From: a virus | IMG/VR virus record: IMGVR_UViG_3300030098_001887 | Coordinates: 1 to 31,398 of that record | DNA length: 31,398 nucleotides | Direction: 5' to 3' (one strand) | In this document: piece after piece, positions 10,098 through 17,028 of the stretch | Numbering within the stretch: the stretch's first letter is position 1 | How the letters are laid out: each line of letters opens with the position of its first letter | The notes under the pieces: model-generated | The model's database searches: none | The model's input: only the letters and a program-made list of their open reading frames with translations | Told to the model about the DNA's origin: nothing | Program-made: the position numbers and the translations under genes

Positions 10098-12932
10098 TTA
10101 TGTCCTCCTATAATATCGTGGTGAGTATAATCCTTCCCACATCATAGAGTTTAAAGATACAGGAAATGGCGAGTCGTTAAATAACCTTACTGTAAAGTTA
10201 TCTGTTCTCTGGTGAATCGGTAATGTAAAAATAGTATGATCTGAGACAGCAATATCATTTGCTAAATAGTCGTTAATTTGAGCAATTGGGTTTAAATTAT
10301 ACCATTCATCTAAATATATAATTATTTCATCAGCACTATAAACTAATACATTATTAGTACCACTAGCTGGTGCACTTGTAAAATGTATATACTGATTATT
10401 AATAGTATAATCTGTACCTTCGGTTAATAAGGTTGAAGCTCCTACAGGACTAGCTGTAGTCCAGTTTGTAGCACCTGTTTTTACTTTAATTATATCATAG
10501 TTACGTGGAGTAAACGTTAAGTCAAATACTTTTGTACTTCCATCTCCACTAAGAAGTTTAGATTCGTCAGATGCTGAAGTTAAAGTAATTTTAGGTAAAG
10601 GAGATGCAGTTGCACTTACTGTATAAGCTGAGCTAACTACATTATTTATCTTAACCTTAATTTGATCTCCATCTATAAAACTAAAATCTTCAGGGGTCCA
10701 CTCATAATCTTTAGTAGTTCCGTCTGCTGTATATACTCGTTTACCTTGACGTATACCTTTAGATTTTAACTTGAAACCCATAACTCCTGATAATCCGACA
10801 GCAAACTTCATGCGAGCTATTGTAAGATTTGCAGTAAAGTCACTTTGTCTCCCTCTATCATCTACTCTAACATATGTCTTAGGTAACGTAACATCAAAGT
10901 CATATTTATATCCTACTATAACGTCGCTTGCTACACTTGTTAAGTTTTTAAATGGTACTTTAAAATATGTATTACCGCTTTCGACTACACGTTCTGGAGA
11001 TATAGTAAATCCAGACTCAATAAACTGACCTGTAGCTGTAGTACCTTTGATTACGATTACAGGAGTTAAATCTGTTGCATCGTTATAAGGTATAAAACAT
11101 TTAGAAAATTCATTTGTTGAGTCATAAGATACTGAACTAGCAGTAGCGTATAAGTCGATACATGGGTTTAATTTCTGACCATCATTATTAACAATGATAG
11201 CATCATCAGGACTTTGACTTAGATTAGCTTTGCTTAATGTAAGCTGAGTGTTTTGTTTAGTAACAACATATAGCTCATCTGAATCAGCTGCCATAGTTTG
11301 TACTGTTCCTGGGGTTAGCCAGTTAAACCAAGTTTGTAATAAGTTTTCTTGCCCTTCACTGTAGGATCTAAAGAAGTATATATACTTAGAGTCTTGACCG
11401 GATAAAGCTATAAACTGGTTCTGGGCACTAGAGATCAATGTATCTACAGTAGCAGGAACCCACTCATTTATTATTTTTCCAATGTCTGCGACTTCTGGGT
11501 TTTCGTTTTCTCCACGAGTGACCATAGCAAAGATTCTAGTATAACTAGGTGTCTTGCTAACGAAATTAATTGTAGTACCTGTGTCAACAGGACTAATATC
11601 AATATCATTTTCATAGTTTGAAACAGCTCGGATAACAGTTTTAGATGGTGTTAGTATACCATCATTAGAGAACATTAAAAACTGCTGGTTCGCACTAAAT
11701 AGTACTAAACCTTGTGTAGATGGTAAGACACTGTGTAATGCCACTGGTCTAGTAGTACTTGCACTGAGGTCTATTGGATCTGCATCTGTAACAGTCTGAG
11801 CAGAAGAGTGATATAAATTATAAAACTCACCTGACTGGCTCATAGAGACATTATCCTCAGATAAAAATCCTAATCTGTTATTGTGGAAGAAGGTTTTTTG
11901 TATTTTTGCTCCTACAAAAGATGGATGTGGATTAGTATCATCATCTCCTGTACTTCTAGCTGTCCATGTTATTTTTTGGAATGTAAAAGCATTTGTACCT
12001 GTTTTTACTAGTTCATGTGGTACTGTTGAAGAGTCTAATCCTGTAGATTTACTTGGATCTAATCCTTCTGTCCAGTAGCCTGGACCACTTGTACCATCAT
12101 CAGCTACGAATTTATAAAAGTAAGGTTTGCTAACAGGTCCTTCGGTGTTTAGAATCTTTACAACATGGTCATGCGTTGATTCTAAGGGTAGTTTAGTTAA
12201 GTCAGTTGTTTGATCTCTAAACGCATTCAGCTGAGTGCCGTCTGCACCTCCTGAAGCTGTTAATGTAAATGAAGCATTACGGGAGAGTTGTATAGAGTTA
12301 TCAAGTTTAGTTGTAGTAAGTCCGGATATACTTAAAGCATCAATAGCTGTTTTAATTTTTCCTAAAGCGTCTGAGTAAGTATCATCACTATCGGAGGTAG
12401 CTGTCCAGCTAGATCCAGCAACTGTACCACTATACGCTGTACTTAAAGAAGTACCGGAAATAACAAGTGTACCTTGTCTATTTGCATTAAATGTAGGATC
12501 AGAAGTTTTATTAGCTGTTACGGCTGCATTAGTTATAATTGACCTATCTTGTACAGTTAGTACATCATAATCTGTCCGAGCTCCTGTAAGGTACGCTTGA
12601 GCCCCTGTACCATATGAAATAGTACAAGCTGCACCCGTTACAGCATTCCATACTGCAACCGCCCCTGTGGAGCCTCCATCGGGCACTGGTGTAATGCACC
12701 CTATATATTTGTCTGTTGAAGTTCTAGAGATGTAGAACCATTTTGAGTCGTCGTATGTAGTTCCTGTAGCTAGATTTGCTATCCACTGAAATCCGGGTCT
12801 TTTAGTGAGACCAAATGTAGGATCAGGGTAGCCGTTAATACACTCCTCAACTTGACCTGGGAGCTTCTTATCGTCTGATTGTCTAGATACTCCACCAAGA
12901 TAGTCGTCAACTCGTTGAGTTATTGCTGGCAT
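10098..12932 (-). CDS. Tail tubular protein B (nozzle), T7 gp12-like
   Basis: At 944 residues it is longer than T7 gp12 (794). The N-terminus is typical of the family: MPAITQRVDDYLGGVSRQSD, then a segment containing CINGYPDPTFGLTKRPGF, which in T7-type nozzles marks the first strand of the beta-propeller. The rest is beta-rich with many Asp/Thr/Gly turns. A repeated KVFDLTFTPRNYDIIKV-like motif and DGTTKDYEWTPEDFSFIDG near residues 730-830 may be an inserted domain that accounts for the extra length. It ends MMWEGLYSPRYYRRT, another recognisable nozzle signature (the strand that packs at the tail tip). The ATG overlaps the stop of the tail tube A gene by one base (TAATG), suggesting translational coupling. 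Confidence 0.9.
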   Translation of the reverse strand: MPAITQRVDDYLGGVSRQSDDKKLPGQVEECINGYPDPTFGLTKRPGFQWIANLATGTTYDDSKWFYISRTSTDKYIGCITPVPDGGSTGAVAVWNAVTGAACTISYGTGAQAYLTGARTDYDVLTVQDRSIITNAAVTANKTSDPTFNANRQGTLVISGTSLSTAYSGTVAGSSWTATSDSDDTYSDALGKIKTAIDALSISGLTTTKLDNSIQLSRNASFTLTASGGADGTQLNAFRDQTTDLTKLPLESTHDHVVKILNTEGPVSKPYFYKFVADDGTSGPGYWTEGLDPSKSTGLDSSTVPHELVKTGTNAFTFQKITWTARSTGDDDTNPHPSFVGAKIQKTFFHNNRLGFLSEDNVSMSQSGEFYNLYHSSAQTVTDADPIDLSASTTRPVALHSVLPSTQGLVLFSANQQFLMFSNDGILTPSKTVIRAVSNYENDIDISPVDTGTTINFVSKTPSYTRIFAMVTRGENENPEVADIGKIINEWVPATVDTLISSAQNQFIALSGQDSKYIYFFRSYSEGQENLLQTWFNWLTPGTVQTMAADSDELYVVTKQNTQLTLSKANLSQSPDDAIIVNNDGQKLNPCIDLYATASSVSYDSTNEFSKCFIPYNDATDLTPVIVIKGTTATGQFIESGFTISPERVVESGNTYFKVPFKNLTSVASDVIVGYKYDFDVTLPKTYVRVDDRGRQSDFTANLTIARMKFAVGLSGVMGFKLKSKGIRQGKRVYTADGTTKDYEWTPEDFSFIDGDQIKVKINNVVSSAYTVSATASPLPKITLTSASDESKLLSGDGSTKVFDLTFTPRNYDIIKVKTGATNWTTASPVGASTLLTEGTDYTINNQYIHFTSAPASGTNNVLVYSADEIIIYLDEWYNLNPIAQINDYLANDIAVSDHTIFTLPIHQRTDNFTVRLFNDSPFPVSLNSMMWEGLYSPRYYRRT

Positions 12933-13552
12933 TATCGTTGTAAAGCATGAAATGGTTGATAGCTTTGATAGTAGTTTTGTTGGTCTTGTGGATGCCCAAA
13001 CATTGTAAACTGACCTTGTTGTGTTTCGTACTCTAAAGCTAAGCTTCTAGATTCAAGTTCTTGTTCTTGTAATCGAGTATATTGAGCATTATCACCTACT
13101 ATACTACCAGATACTCGAGTGGCAGTTCTGGCTGTTATATAATTCTGTACTGGTTTAGGTAAATCTACCCAATCAAATTCCCACACTACATCGCACTCTA
13201 ACGGACTAGTGTCCCACGCATAAGTATGGTTTTGTCTATCATACAACTTGCCGTTTCTTCTTATAGCATCATGGCTTCGATTTGCAGCATTTTCTGTTAG
13301 TTTAAGTTGTATAACATTAGTAGGAATAGTTATTTCGTCATTGGCATCTGTGGTAAATTCGTAATGATACTCCTTATTAAAAGTCCATCCTTCAGATTGT
13401 ACCTCTCGTGACACCTGTAACAGTGTATCATAAGCAATCGCAACTTCCGGGTTGGTTTGGTCTAGTGTCGTTACAGGAGCTTGCCCACATGACGTTAGTA
13501 TCTGGTTTATAGCTGGTAGCTCTGTAGTAGCGTTTGTGGTTGGAAAAGGCAT
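12932..13552 (-). CDS. Tail tubular protein A (adaptor), T7 gp11-like
   Basis: This 206-residue protein (T7 gp11: 196) forms the dodecameric ring between portal and nozzle. The N-terminus TTNATTELPAINQILTSCGQAPVTTL matches the family theme (ELxAVNxxLxxIGxxPV), and EVQSEGWTFNKEY around residue 50 is the usual signature after the first helix. DLPKPVQNYITARTATR near residue 135 is the second conserved helix. The C-terminal 35 residues are rich in Gln and Tyr and low in complexity. It is the first gene after the 13556-13578 terminator and is followed without a gap by the nozzle gene. Confidence 0.92.
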   Translation of the reverse strand: MPFPTTNATTELPAINQILTSCGQAPVTTLDQTNPEVAIAYDTLLQVSREVQSEGWTFNKEYHYEFTTDANDEITIPTNVIQLKLTENAANRSHDAIRRNGKLYDRQNHTYAWDTSPLECDVVWEFDWVDLPKPVQNYITARTATRVSGSIVGDNAQYTRLQEQELESRSLALEYETQQGQFTMFGHPQDQQNYYQSYQPFHALQR

Positions 13553-13555
13553 AAT

Positions 13556-13578
13556 AAAAAAAGGGAGCCGAAGCCCCC
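13556..13578 (-). terminator. Intrinsic terminator after the capsid gene (Tphi-like position)
   Basis: On the minus strand GGGGGC-TTCG-GCTCCC (13578-13563, with one G-T pair) is followed directly by seven T residues (13562-13556). It lies between the capsid gene and tail tube A, the same place as the single major terminator of T7, which lowers expression of tail genes relative to capsid. The hairpin ends 4 bases before the tail tube A start codon. Confidence 0.9.
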
Positions 13579-13597
13579 ATATATAAAAAAAAATAAA

Positions 13598-14746
13598 TTA
13601 TGAGAAAGCAGCAGGCTTAGTTCCTGTACCAGCGAATAATTCGACAGCAGCAGCAGGGTTAAGTGCGTCGCTTCCCATTGCGAGACGTCCTAATATCACG
13701 TCACCTTGGTAAACCACGGATATGTCTCCGCTTGTTACCTGTACTTGTGGTCCGATTGCTTCAACAACACCAGCGGCTTCCTTCTGGAAGATAAGTCCGC
13801 ATGAGTTTTCGAAGTCAGAATCACCATTACCATAAGAGTTTACAGTCTTAGTAGCTGATGTACCAGCTGTTTCATCAACCATAACAACTTCTGTGAAGCT
13901 TCCTGTGTTTCCAGGATCTGTTACTCCAGGGTTTGTTGCTGATGCATCTCCGAACTTAGTACCGAATCTTCCAAAGAATGGAATATTCATTGACTTGAAG
14001 ATCTTGATTCCAGCAATTTCGATGATGCCATTACCTGATTGTAATGCGTCACCTTGCTCGTCTCTGTTAATAAGACCATTAGAACCTACAGCTTGTATAA
14101 GTTCGTAATATTGTCTTGGGTTCAACACACCCACTCTACCTTCAGTAGAAACTCCTTTTTCGTCGAGTGCAGCAGCTGCATCGTAGAAAGCGTTTACTAA
14201 AGATGTAGAGTTGTAAGCATCAGACGCCTGAGCGTTTGTACCTACACGGATCTGTGTACCACCAGGTTCAACGAAGTTAGCCTTAGTGATAGGGCTAGCT
14301 TGTCTAGCTGCCTTAGTGATTGATCTGAAGATTTTTCTGTCATATTTTTCAGCTAATGCATAGCCAATTTTTGCAGAAATTTCTCCTCTCAAATCATAGT
14401 GTGCTAGTGTTTCATCTAGCTCATAAACAAACGCCGAACTGATTAATAGGTCGTCGCAAGTTATGGTTTTTTCAGCTACTGGAGGTGCAGAATCACTGTT
14501 TCCAAGTATGCTGTTTCCGGGGGTATGATACTCCGCCGATGTGCGTCCGGTGAAAATAAATTGTAATGATTTTCCGTTGGTCAATGTACGCTTCATTACA
14601 AGGTCACGAGCTATCGTGTTCCTTTGGAAGCCTTTGAACATTTCTCCACTGAACAATTTAAGAAATAAAGCTCTCTTATCACCAGCACCATTAGCCTGAC
14701 CTAACTGGGTAAGTCCAGCAGCCAGGGTGCTATTTTGTTGTGCCAT
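13598..14746 (-). CDS. Major capsid protein, T7 gp10-like
   Basis: This 382-residue HK97-fold shell protein compares with 345 residues for T7 gp10A. It begins MAQQNSTLAAGLTQLGQANG. The N-terminal arm carries ALFLKLFSGEMFKGFQRNT and the E-loop-like LQFIFTGRTSAEYHTPG; the body has YELDETLAHYDLRGEISAKIGYALAEKYDRKIFRSITKAA-type helices, recognisable across cyanopodovirus capsids, and GVLNPRQYYELIQ. The C-terminus ends in beta sequence, VVYQGDVILGRLAMGSDALNPAAAVEL. It has its own 190-base leader and a terminator on either side, so it can be made in higher amounts than its neighbours. I see no frameshifted minor form like T7 gp10B. Confidence 0.95.
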   Translation of the reverse strand: MAQQNSTLAAGLTQLGQANGAGDKRALFLKLFSGEMFKGFQRNTIARDLVMKRTLTNGKSLQFIFTGRTSAEYHTPGNSILGNSDSAPPVAEKTITCDDLLISSAFVYELDETLAHYDLRGEISAKIGYALAEKYDRKIFRSITKAARQASPITKANFVEPGGTQIRVGTNAQASDAYNSTSLVNAFYDAAAALDEKGVSTEGRVGVLNPRQYYELIQAVGSNGLINRDEQGDALQSGNGIIEIAGIKIFKSMNIPFFGRFGTKFGDASATNPGVTDPGNTGSFTEVVMVDETAGTSATKTVNSYGNGDSDFENSCGLIFQKEAAGVVEAIGPQVQVTSGDISVVYQGDVILGRLAMGSDALNPAAAVELFAGTGTKPAAFS

Positions 14747-14936
14747 TTAAGGAATTTAAAAAGTTAATATAAATTTCTCAGCTGAATTTGTTTTAGATCT
14801 TTTGATTTTTTGTGGTCTATCCCACCGTCTAGACGGCTAAAGGTATCCTCCGTAGAGGGCTAAAGCCAAGTGAAATGAAATCCGACTCTGAGGTGTTTCA
14901 TTTCTGTGATAGTTAAGGTGTAATCCTTCAATCAAT
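14747..14936 (-). promoter_or_regulatory. Structured leader upstream of the capsid gene
   Basis: This stretch has no gene. In transcription order it holds a 9-bp perfect hairpin with a 15-base loop (GAAATGAAA at 14904-14896 pairing with TTTCATTTC at 14880-14872), then CCTC-TACG-GAGG at 14858-14847 (a UACG tetraloop), flanked by direct copies of CTTTAGCC (14865-14858 and 14842-14835), then the 12-base perfect palindrome CCGTCTAGACGG at 14836-14825, and an AT-rich run to the start codon. None of the three hairpins is followed by a T tract, so they are not terminators. They could be mRNA-stabilising or processing structures for the capsid message, or part of a phage promoter. No known T7-type promoter consensus is recognisable, and no Shine-Dalgarno precedes the capsid ATG. 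Confidence 0.55.
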
Positions 14937-14938
14937 AT

Positions 14939-14966
14939 AAAAAGGGAAAGGAGTCCGAAGACTCCC
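14939..14966 (-). terminator. Intrinsic terminator between micro-peptide gene and capsid leader
   Basis: On the minus strand GGAGTC-TTCG-GACTCC (14965-14950) forms a 6-bp stem with a UUCG loop, followed by TTTCCCTTTTT (14949-14939). The T tract is interrupted by CCC, so termination may be partial. It would end the psbA/peptide transcript before the capsid leader. Confidence 0.75.
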
Positions 14967-14992
14967 GTCCAGATTGTGTTAAGTCGCACTTA

Positions 14993-15046
14993 TTACTTTG
15001 TAGTTTTAGTGTACTCAACGCCACGATATATGTAAGTTACTGTCAT
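14993..15046 (-). CDS. 17-residue YRG peptide downstream of riboswitch-like RNA
   Basis: This small frame starts at the ATG at 15046 and encodes MTVTYIYRGVEYTKTTK, ending in TAA at 14993. GGAG (15056-15053) lies 6 bases before the ATG, a better ribosome site than most large genes here have. The core YxYRGVxY resembles the YRGxxY signature of small cyanobacterial DUF4278-type proteins, from memory of that family. The gene is framed by the pseudoknotted RNA 15 bases upstream and the terminator 27 bases downstream, so it looks like an independent regulated unit. Known Downstream-peptide RNAs of marine cyanobacteria precede ORFs of about 17-100 codons, which fits. The function of the peptide is unknown. 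Confidence 0.75.
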   Translation of the reverse strand: MTVTYIYRGVEYTKTTK

Positions 15047-15060
15047 TGTAAGCTCCATAT

Positions 15061-15116
15061 ACCAAAGCCCCGTTCCATGCTTTGGAGTCATGCGTCCCGT
15101 TAAGGATGAACGGACG
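15061..15116 (-). ncRNA. Pseudoknotted RNA, probable Downstream-peptide (glutamine-II) riboswitch
   Basis: Reading the minus strand from 15113, CCGTTC (15113-15108) pairs with GAACGG (15075-15070), enclosing two short hairpins: TCC/GGA (15106-15104 with 15097-15095) and CATG/CATG (15092-15089 with 15079-15076). The second hairpin loop contains CCAAAG (15085-15080), which is perfectly complementary to CTTTGG (15067-15062) just downstream, making a 6-bp pseudoknot. The Shine-Dalgarno of the 17-residue gene starts 6 bases after that strand. A compact three-stem junction with CGTTCA near the 5' end, a pseudoknot and a tiny downstream ORF is the arrangement of the Downstream-peptide motif, shown to bind L-glutamine and known from Synechococcus, Prochlorococcus and a cyanophage. 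Ligand is inferred by this resemblance. Control is probably translational, through access to the GGAG. Confidence 0.72.
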
Positions 15117-15122
15117 TGGCTA

Positions 15123-15326
15123 TTATTTTTTACCCTTCTTAGGCGGGCGACCTCTTTTTGTACCGTAAGTACCTTTACCTTTAGGCATGATTTTTTCAGT
15201 AATTATAATACAGTTATTTGTATAGTCAGCGGTAAATTGTAAGGGAGCGTTAGGGCTCCAGCACAGTTCTTCATATAAAGAATTTAGTGTTGCCATATCT
15301 TCATAAAGATCAGCAGGTTTTTCCAT
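15123..15326 (-). CDS. 67-residue protein with basic AT-hook-like tail
   Basis: I do not recognise the first 45 residues (acidic, with DLYEDMATLNSLYEELCW). The last 21, from Met47, are very basic and contain MPKGKGTYGTKRGRPPKKG; RGRPPKK is the core of an AT-hook, a minor-groove DNA-binding motif. Short stand-alone phage proteins of the MPKGKGTYGxxxGRPxKK type exist to my recollection, so this may be a fusion of two small ORFs, or the tail may also be made from the internal ATG at 15188. The start codon overlaps the psbA stop by one base (TAATG), so it is translated with psbA. It ends 6 bases before the riboswitch-like RNA. Confidence 0.75.
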   Translation of the reverse strand: MEKPADLYEDMATLNSLYEELCWSPNAPLQFTADYTNNCIIITEKIMPKGKGTYGTKRGRPPKKGKK

Positions 15327-16408
15327 TATCCAATGTTGGGTGAAGTTAAAGCTACCGATGTTTCATCGACAGCTGCTAAGTCAAGAGGGAAATTGTGTGC
15401 ATTTCTTTCGTGCATGACTTCAAAGCCAAGGTTGGCTCTATTTACGACGTCAGCCCATGTTGGGACAATCTTGCCATTAGCATCAACAATGGATTGGTTA
15501 AAGTTAAATCCGTTAAGGTTGAAAGCCATGGTGCAGACGCCCATACTGGTGAGCCATATGCCAACCACGGGCCAAGTAGCCAAAAAGAAATGTAAAGAGC
15601 GAGAATTATTAAAGCTTGCATATTGAAAAATTAAACGACCAAAGTAACCATGGGCAGCTACAATATTATAAGTCTCTTCTTCTTGACCAAATTTGTAGCC
15701 ATAGTTTTGAGATTCAAGTCCAGTAGTCTCTTTAATAAGCGAAGAAGTAACAAGACTTCCATGCATAGCAGCAAAAAGAGATCCACCGAATACCCCAGCA
15801 ACACCGAGCATATGGAACGGATGCATGAGGATATTGTGTTCTGCCTGGAATACGAACATAAAGTTAAAAGTACCAGAAATACCAAGAGGCATACCATCAC
15901 TAAAACTTCCCTGTCCGAAAGGATAAACTAAGAATACAGCTAATGCTGCTGAGAGAGGAGCTGTGTAAGCTACAAAGATCCAAGGTCTCATTCCTAATCT
16001 GTAAGATAGTTCCCACTGTCTTCCTGCATAGGCGGCTGCTCCTATTAAAAAATGAAAGACAATAAGTTGATATGGGCCACCATTATATAACCATTCGTCT
16101 AAGGTTGCGGCTTCCCATATAGGATAAAAATGTAGTCCAATTGCGTTCGAGGAGGGGACGACAGCTCCTGATATAATATTGTTTCCATATAATAATGAAC
16201 CGGAAACTGGCTCACGTATGCCGTCTATATCGACAGGCGGTGCTGCGATAAAGGCAAGTATAAAACATGTGGTAGCTGCGAGTAAACAAGGTATCATAAG
16301 CACCCCGAACCACCCCACGTAGAGGCGGTTTTCTGTACTAGTTACCCACTCACAAAACTTTTCCCAATTAGTAGTAGTATTATTTTTAGTAAGTGATATT
16401 GTTGCCAT
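15326..16408 (-). CDS. psbA: Photosystem II D1 protein
   Basis: This full-length D1 (360 residues) binds the redox cofactors of photosystem II in the thylakoid membrane; a phage copy replaces the host D1, which turns over quickly in light while host synthesis is shut off. The key residues are present: the YZ tyrosine in WIFVAYTAP, the Mn-cluster Asp in [10 protein letters not shown], Glu-His in [13 protein letters not shown], and His-Glu plus the C-terminal DLA processing site in [16 protein letters not shown]. The pheophytin-contact position (residue 130 in standard numbering, 131 here) is Gln, as in low-light D1 forms, not Glu. There is no intron and no frameshift. It lies 4 bases after the beta-barrel-like gene and one base before the 67-residue gene, forming a compact cassette with hli. 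Confidence 0.99.
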   Translation of the reverse strand: MATISLTKNNTTTNWEKFCEWVTSTENRLYVGWFGVLMIPCLLAATTCFILAFIAAPPVDIDGIREPVSGSLLYGNNIISGAVVPSSNAIGLHFYPIWEAATLDEWLYNGGPYQLIVFHFLIGAAAYAGRQWELSYRLGMRPWIFVAYTAPLSAALAVFLVYPFGQGSFSDGMPLGISGTFNFMFVFQAEHNILMHPFHMLGVAGVFGGSLFAAMHGSLVTSSLIKETTGLESQNYGYKFGQEEETYNIVAAHGYFGRLIFQYASFNNSRSLHFFLATWPVVGIWLTSMGVCTMAFNLNGFNFNQSIVDANGKIVPTWADVVNRANLGFEVMHERNAHNFPLDLAAVDETSVALTSPNIG

Positions 16409-16412
16409 TTAA

Positions 16413-16775
16413 TTAGAATGAGAATTTAGCACCTAATTGTGTGCCGTAAGTATTAGTTGTGTCTTTGTCGAATATATTAGCGAAAGATACTTCACCATAT
16501 ATACCGAGTCTTTTCGTTGCTGCTACAGAGCCACCGAATTTACCAGAGTAGTTTGAATCTGAATCAGCTCCGTCTACGGAATTAATCGTCTTGCCACCCT
16601 GTACATACCAATCTAGTGCTCCTAGTGTGTTCTCGTAACCAAGATGTACATCAGTTGCTCTGGACTGATAATCAGATCCGGAATAAGTAGCGTTAGTCTC
16701 TACGTTAACGTAAGGACCAGCAAAAACAGGAGCTGATATAGTAGCTGCTGCTAAAGTTAATGCAATAGTTTTCAT
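16413..16775 (-). CDS. Small secreted beta-barrel-like protein (outer-membrane type)
   Basis: This 120-residue protein has a clear Sec signal peptide: MKTIALTLAAATISAPVFA, with likely cleavage before GPYVNV. The mature part (about 101 residues) alternates polar and hydrophobic residues in about six strands (PYVNVETNATY, TDVHLGYENTLG, LDWYVQGGKTI, SGKFGGSVAATKRLG, IYGEVSFANI, YGTQLGAKFSF). It ends in Phe, the classic C-terminal signal of outer-membrane beta-barrels recognised by BamA. It starts inside the hli stop (TAATG overlap) and ends 4 bases before psbA, so it belongs to the photosynthesis cassette. I recall similar short proteins in cyanomyoviruses but no assigned function. It is too short for a normal porin. 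It could form a small barrel, modify the host envelope, block superinfection, or be a periplasmic beta protein. Confidence 0.8.
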   Translation of the reverse strand: MKTIALTLAAATISAPVFAGPYVNVETNATYSGSDYQSRATDVHLGYENTLGALDWYVQGGKTINSVDGADSDSNYSGKFGGSVAATKRLGIYGEVSFANIFDKDTTNTYGTQLGAKFSF

Positions 16776-16969
16776 TAGAATATGCCTGGAATAATTTGTC
16801 CTGTGAATACGTAAGCGCCAAGAGCTGCAGCAAAGCCTAACATTGCTAGGCGTCCGTTTGTTTCTTCAGCTTCATGCCATTTATCGTTTTCGTGGTTGTG
16901 GTTTGTCATGAGTCGTGGTGGTGTTTCATTGGGGAAGATGTTTTGTTTACCATATTCGGTAGTAATCAT
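16775..16969 (-). CDS. hli: High-light-inducible protein (Hli)
   Basis: This is a 64-residue single-helix member of the chlorophyll a/b-binding family. The C-terminal half has the diagnostic AEETNGRLAMLGFAAALGAY helix (ExxNGRxAMxGF, with Glu, Asn and Arg as pigment-binding and pairing residues), ending FTGQIIPGIF. Hli proteins bind chlorophyll and carotenoid near photosystem II and protect it from excess light; cyanophages often carry one next to psbA. The N-terminal 40 residues are hydrophilic (MITTEYGKQNIFPNETPPRL); a second possible start at 16909 (MTNHNH) would give a 44-residue core form. It is the first gene of the hli, beta-barrel, psbA group. Confidence 0.96.
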   Translation of the reverse strand: MITTEYGKQNIFPNETPPRLMTNHNHENDKWHEAEETNGRLAMLGFAAALGAYVFTGQIIPGIF

Positions 16970-16995
16970 GAGTGCATTTAATAGTAGTACTTATA

Positions 16996-17022
16996 GCCGG
17001 TGACGATTTGCTTCGGGCCGGC
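16996..17022 (-). other. Inverted repeat upstream of hli
   Basis: GCCGG (16996-17000) and CCGGC (17018-17022) form a 5-bp GC-rich stem with a 17-base loop in the 59-base gap between the 152-residue gene and hli. On the minus strand it is followed by TATAAGTACTACTATTAA rather than a T run, so it is not an intrinsic terminator. It may mark a transcript boundary or processing site ahead of the photosynthesis cassette. Support is weak. Confidence 0.35.
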
Positions 17023-17028
17023 ACGAAC

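Noticed and set aside
14755-14765. Shared TTTATATTA upstream of the capsid gene and at the right window edge as a possible phage promoter
   Set aside because: Only 9 AT-rich bases in common, expected by chance in this composition; flanks do not match. I also found no match to the published Syn5 promoter ATTGGGCACCCGTAA.
15658-15931. Minus-strand 80-residue and plus-strand 93-residue open frames inside psbA
   Set aside because: psbA is intact and highly conserved across this stretch; these are alternative-frame shadows.
16996-17022. Terminator between the 152-residue gene and hli
   Set aside because: The stem is only 5 bp with a 17-base loop and no T run follows on the minus strand; listed only as an inverted repeat.
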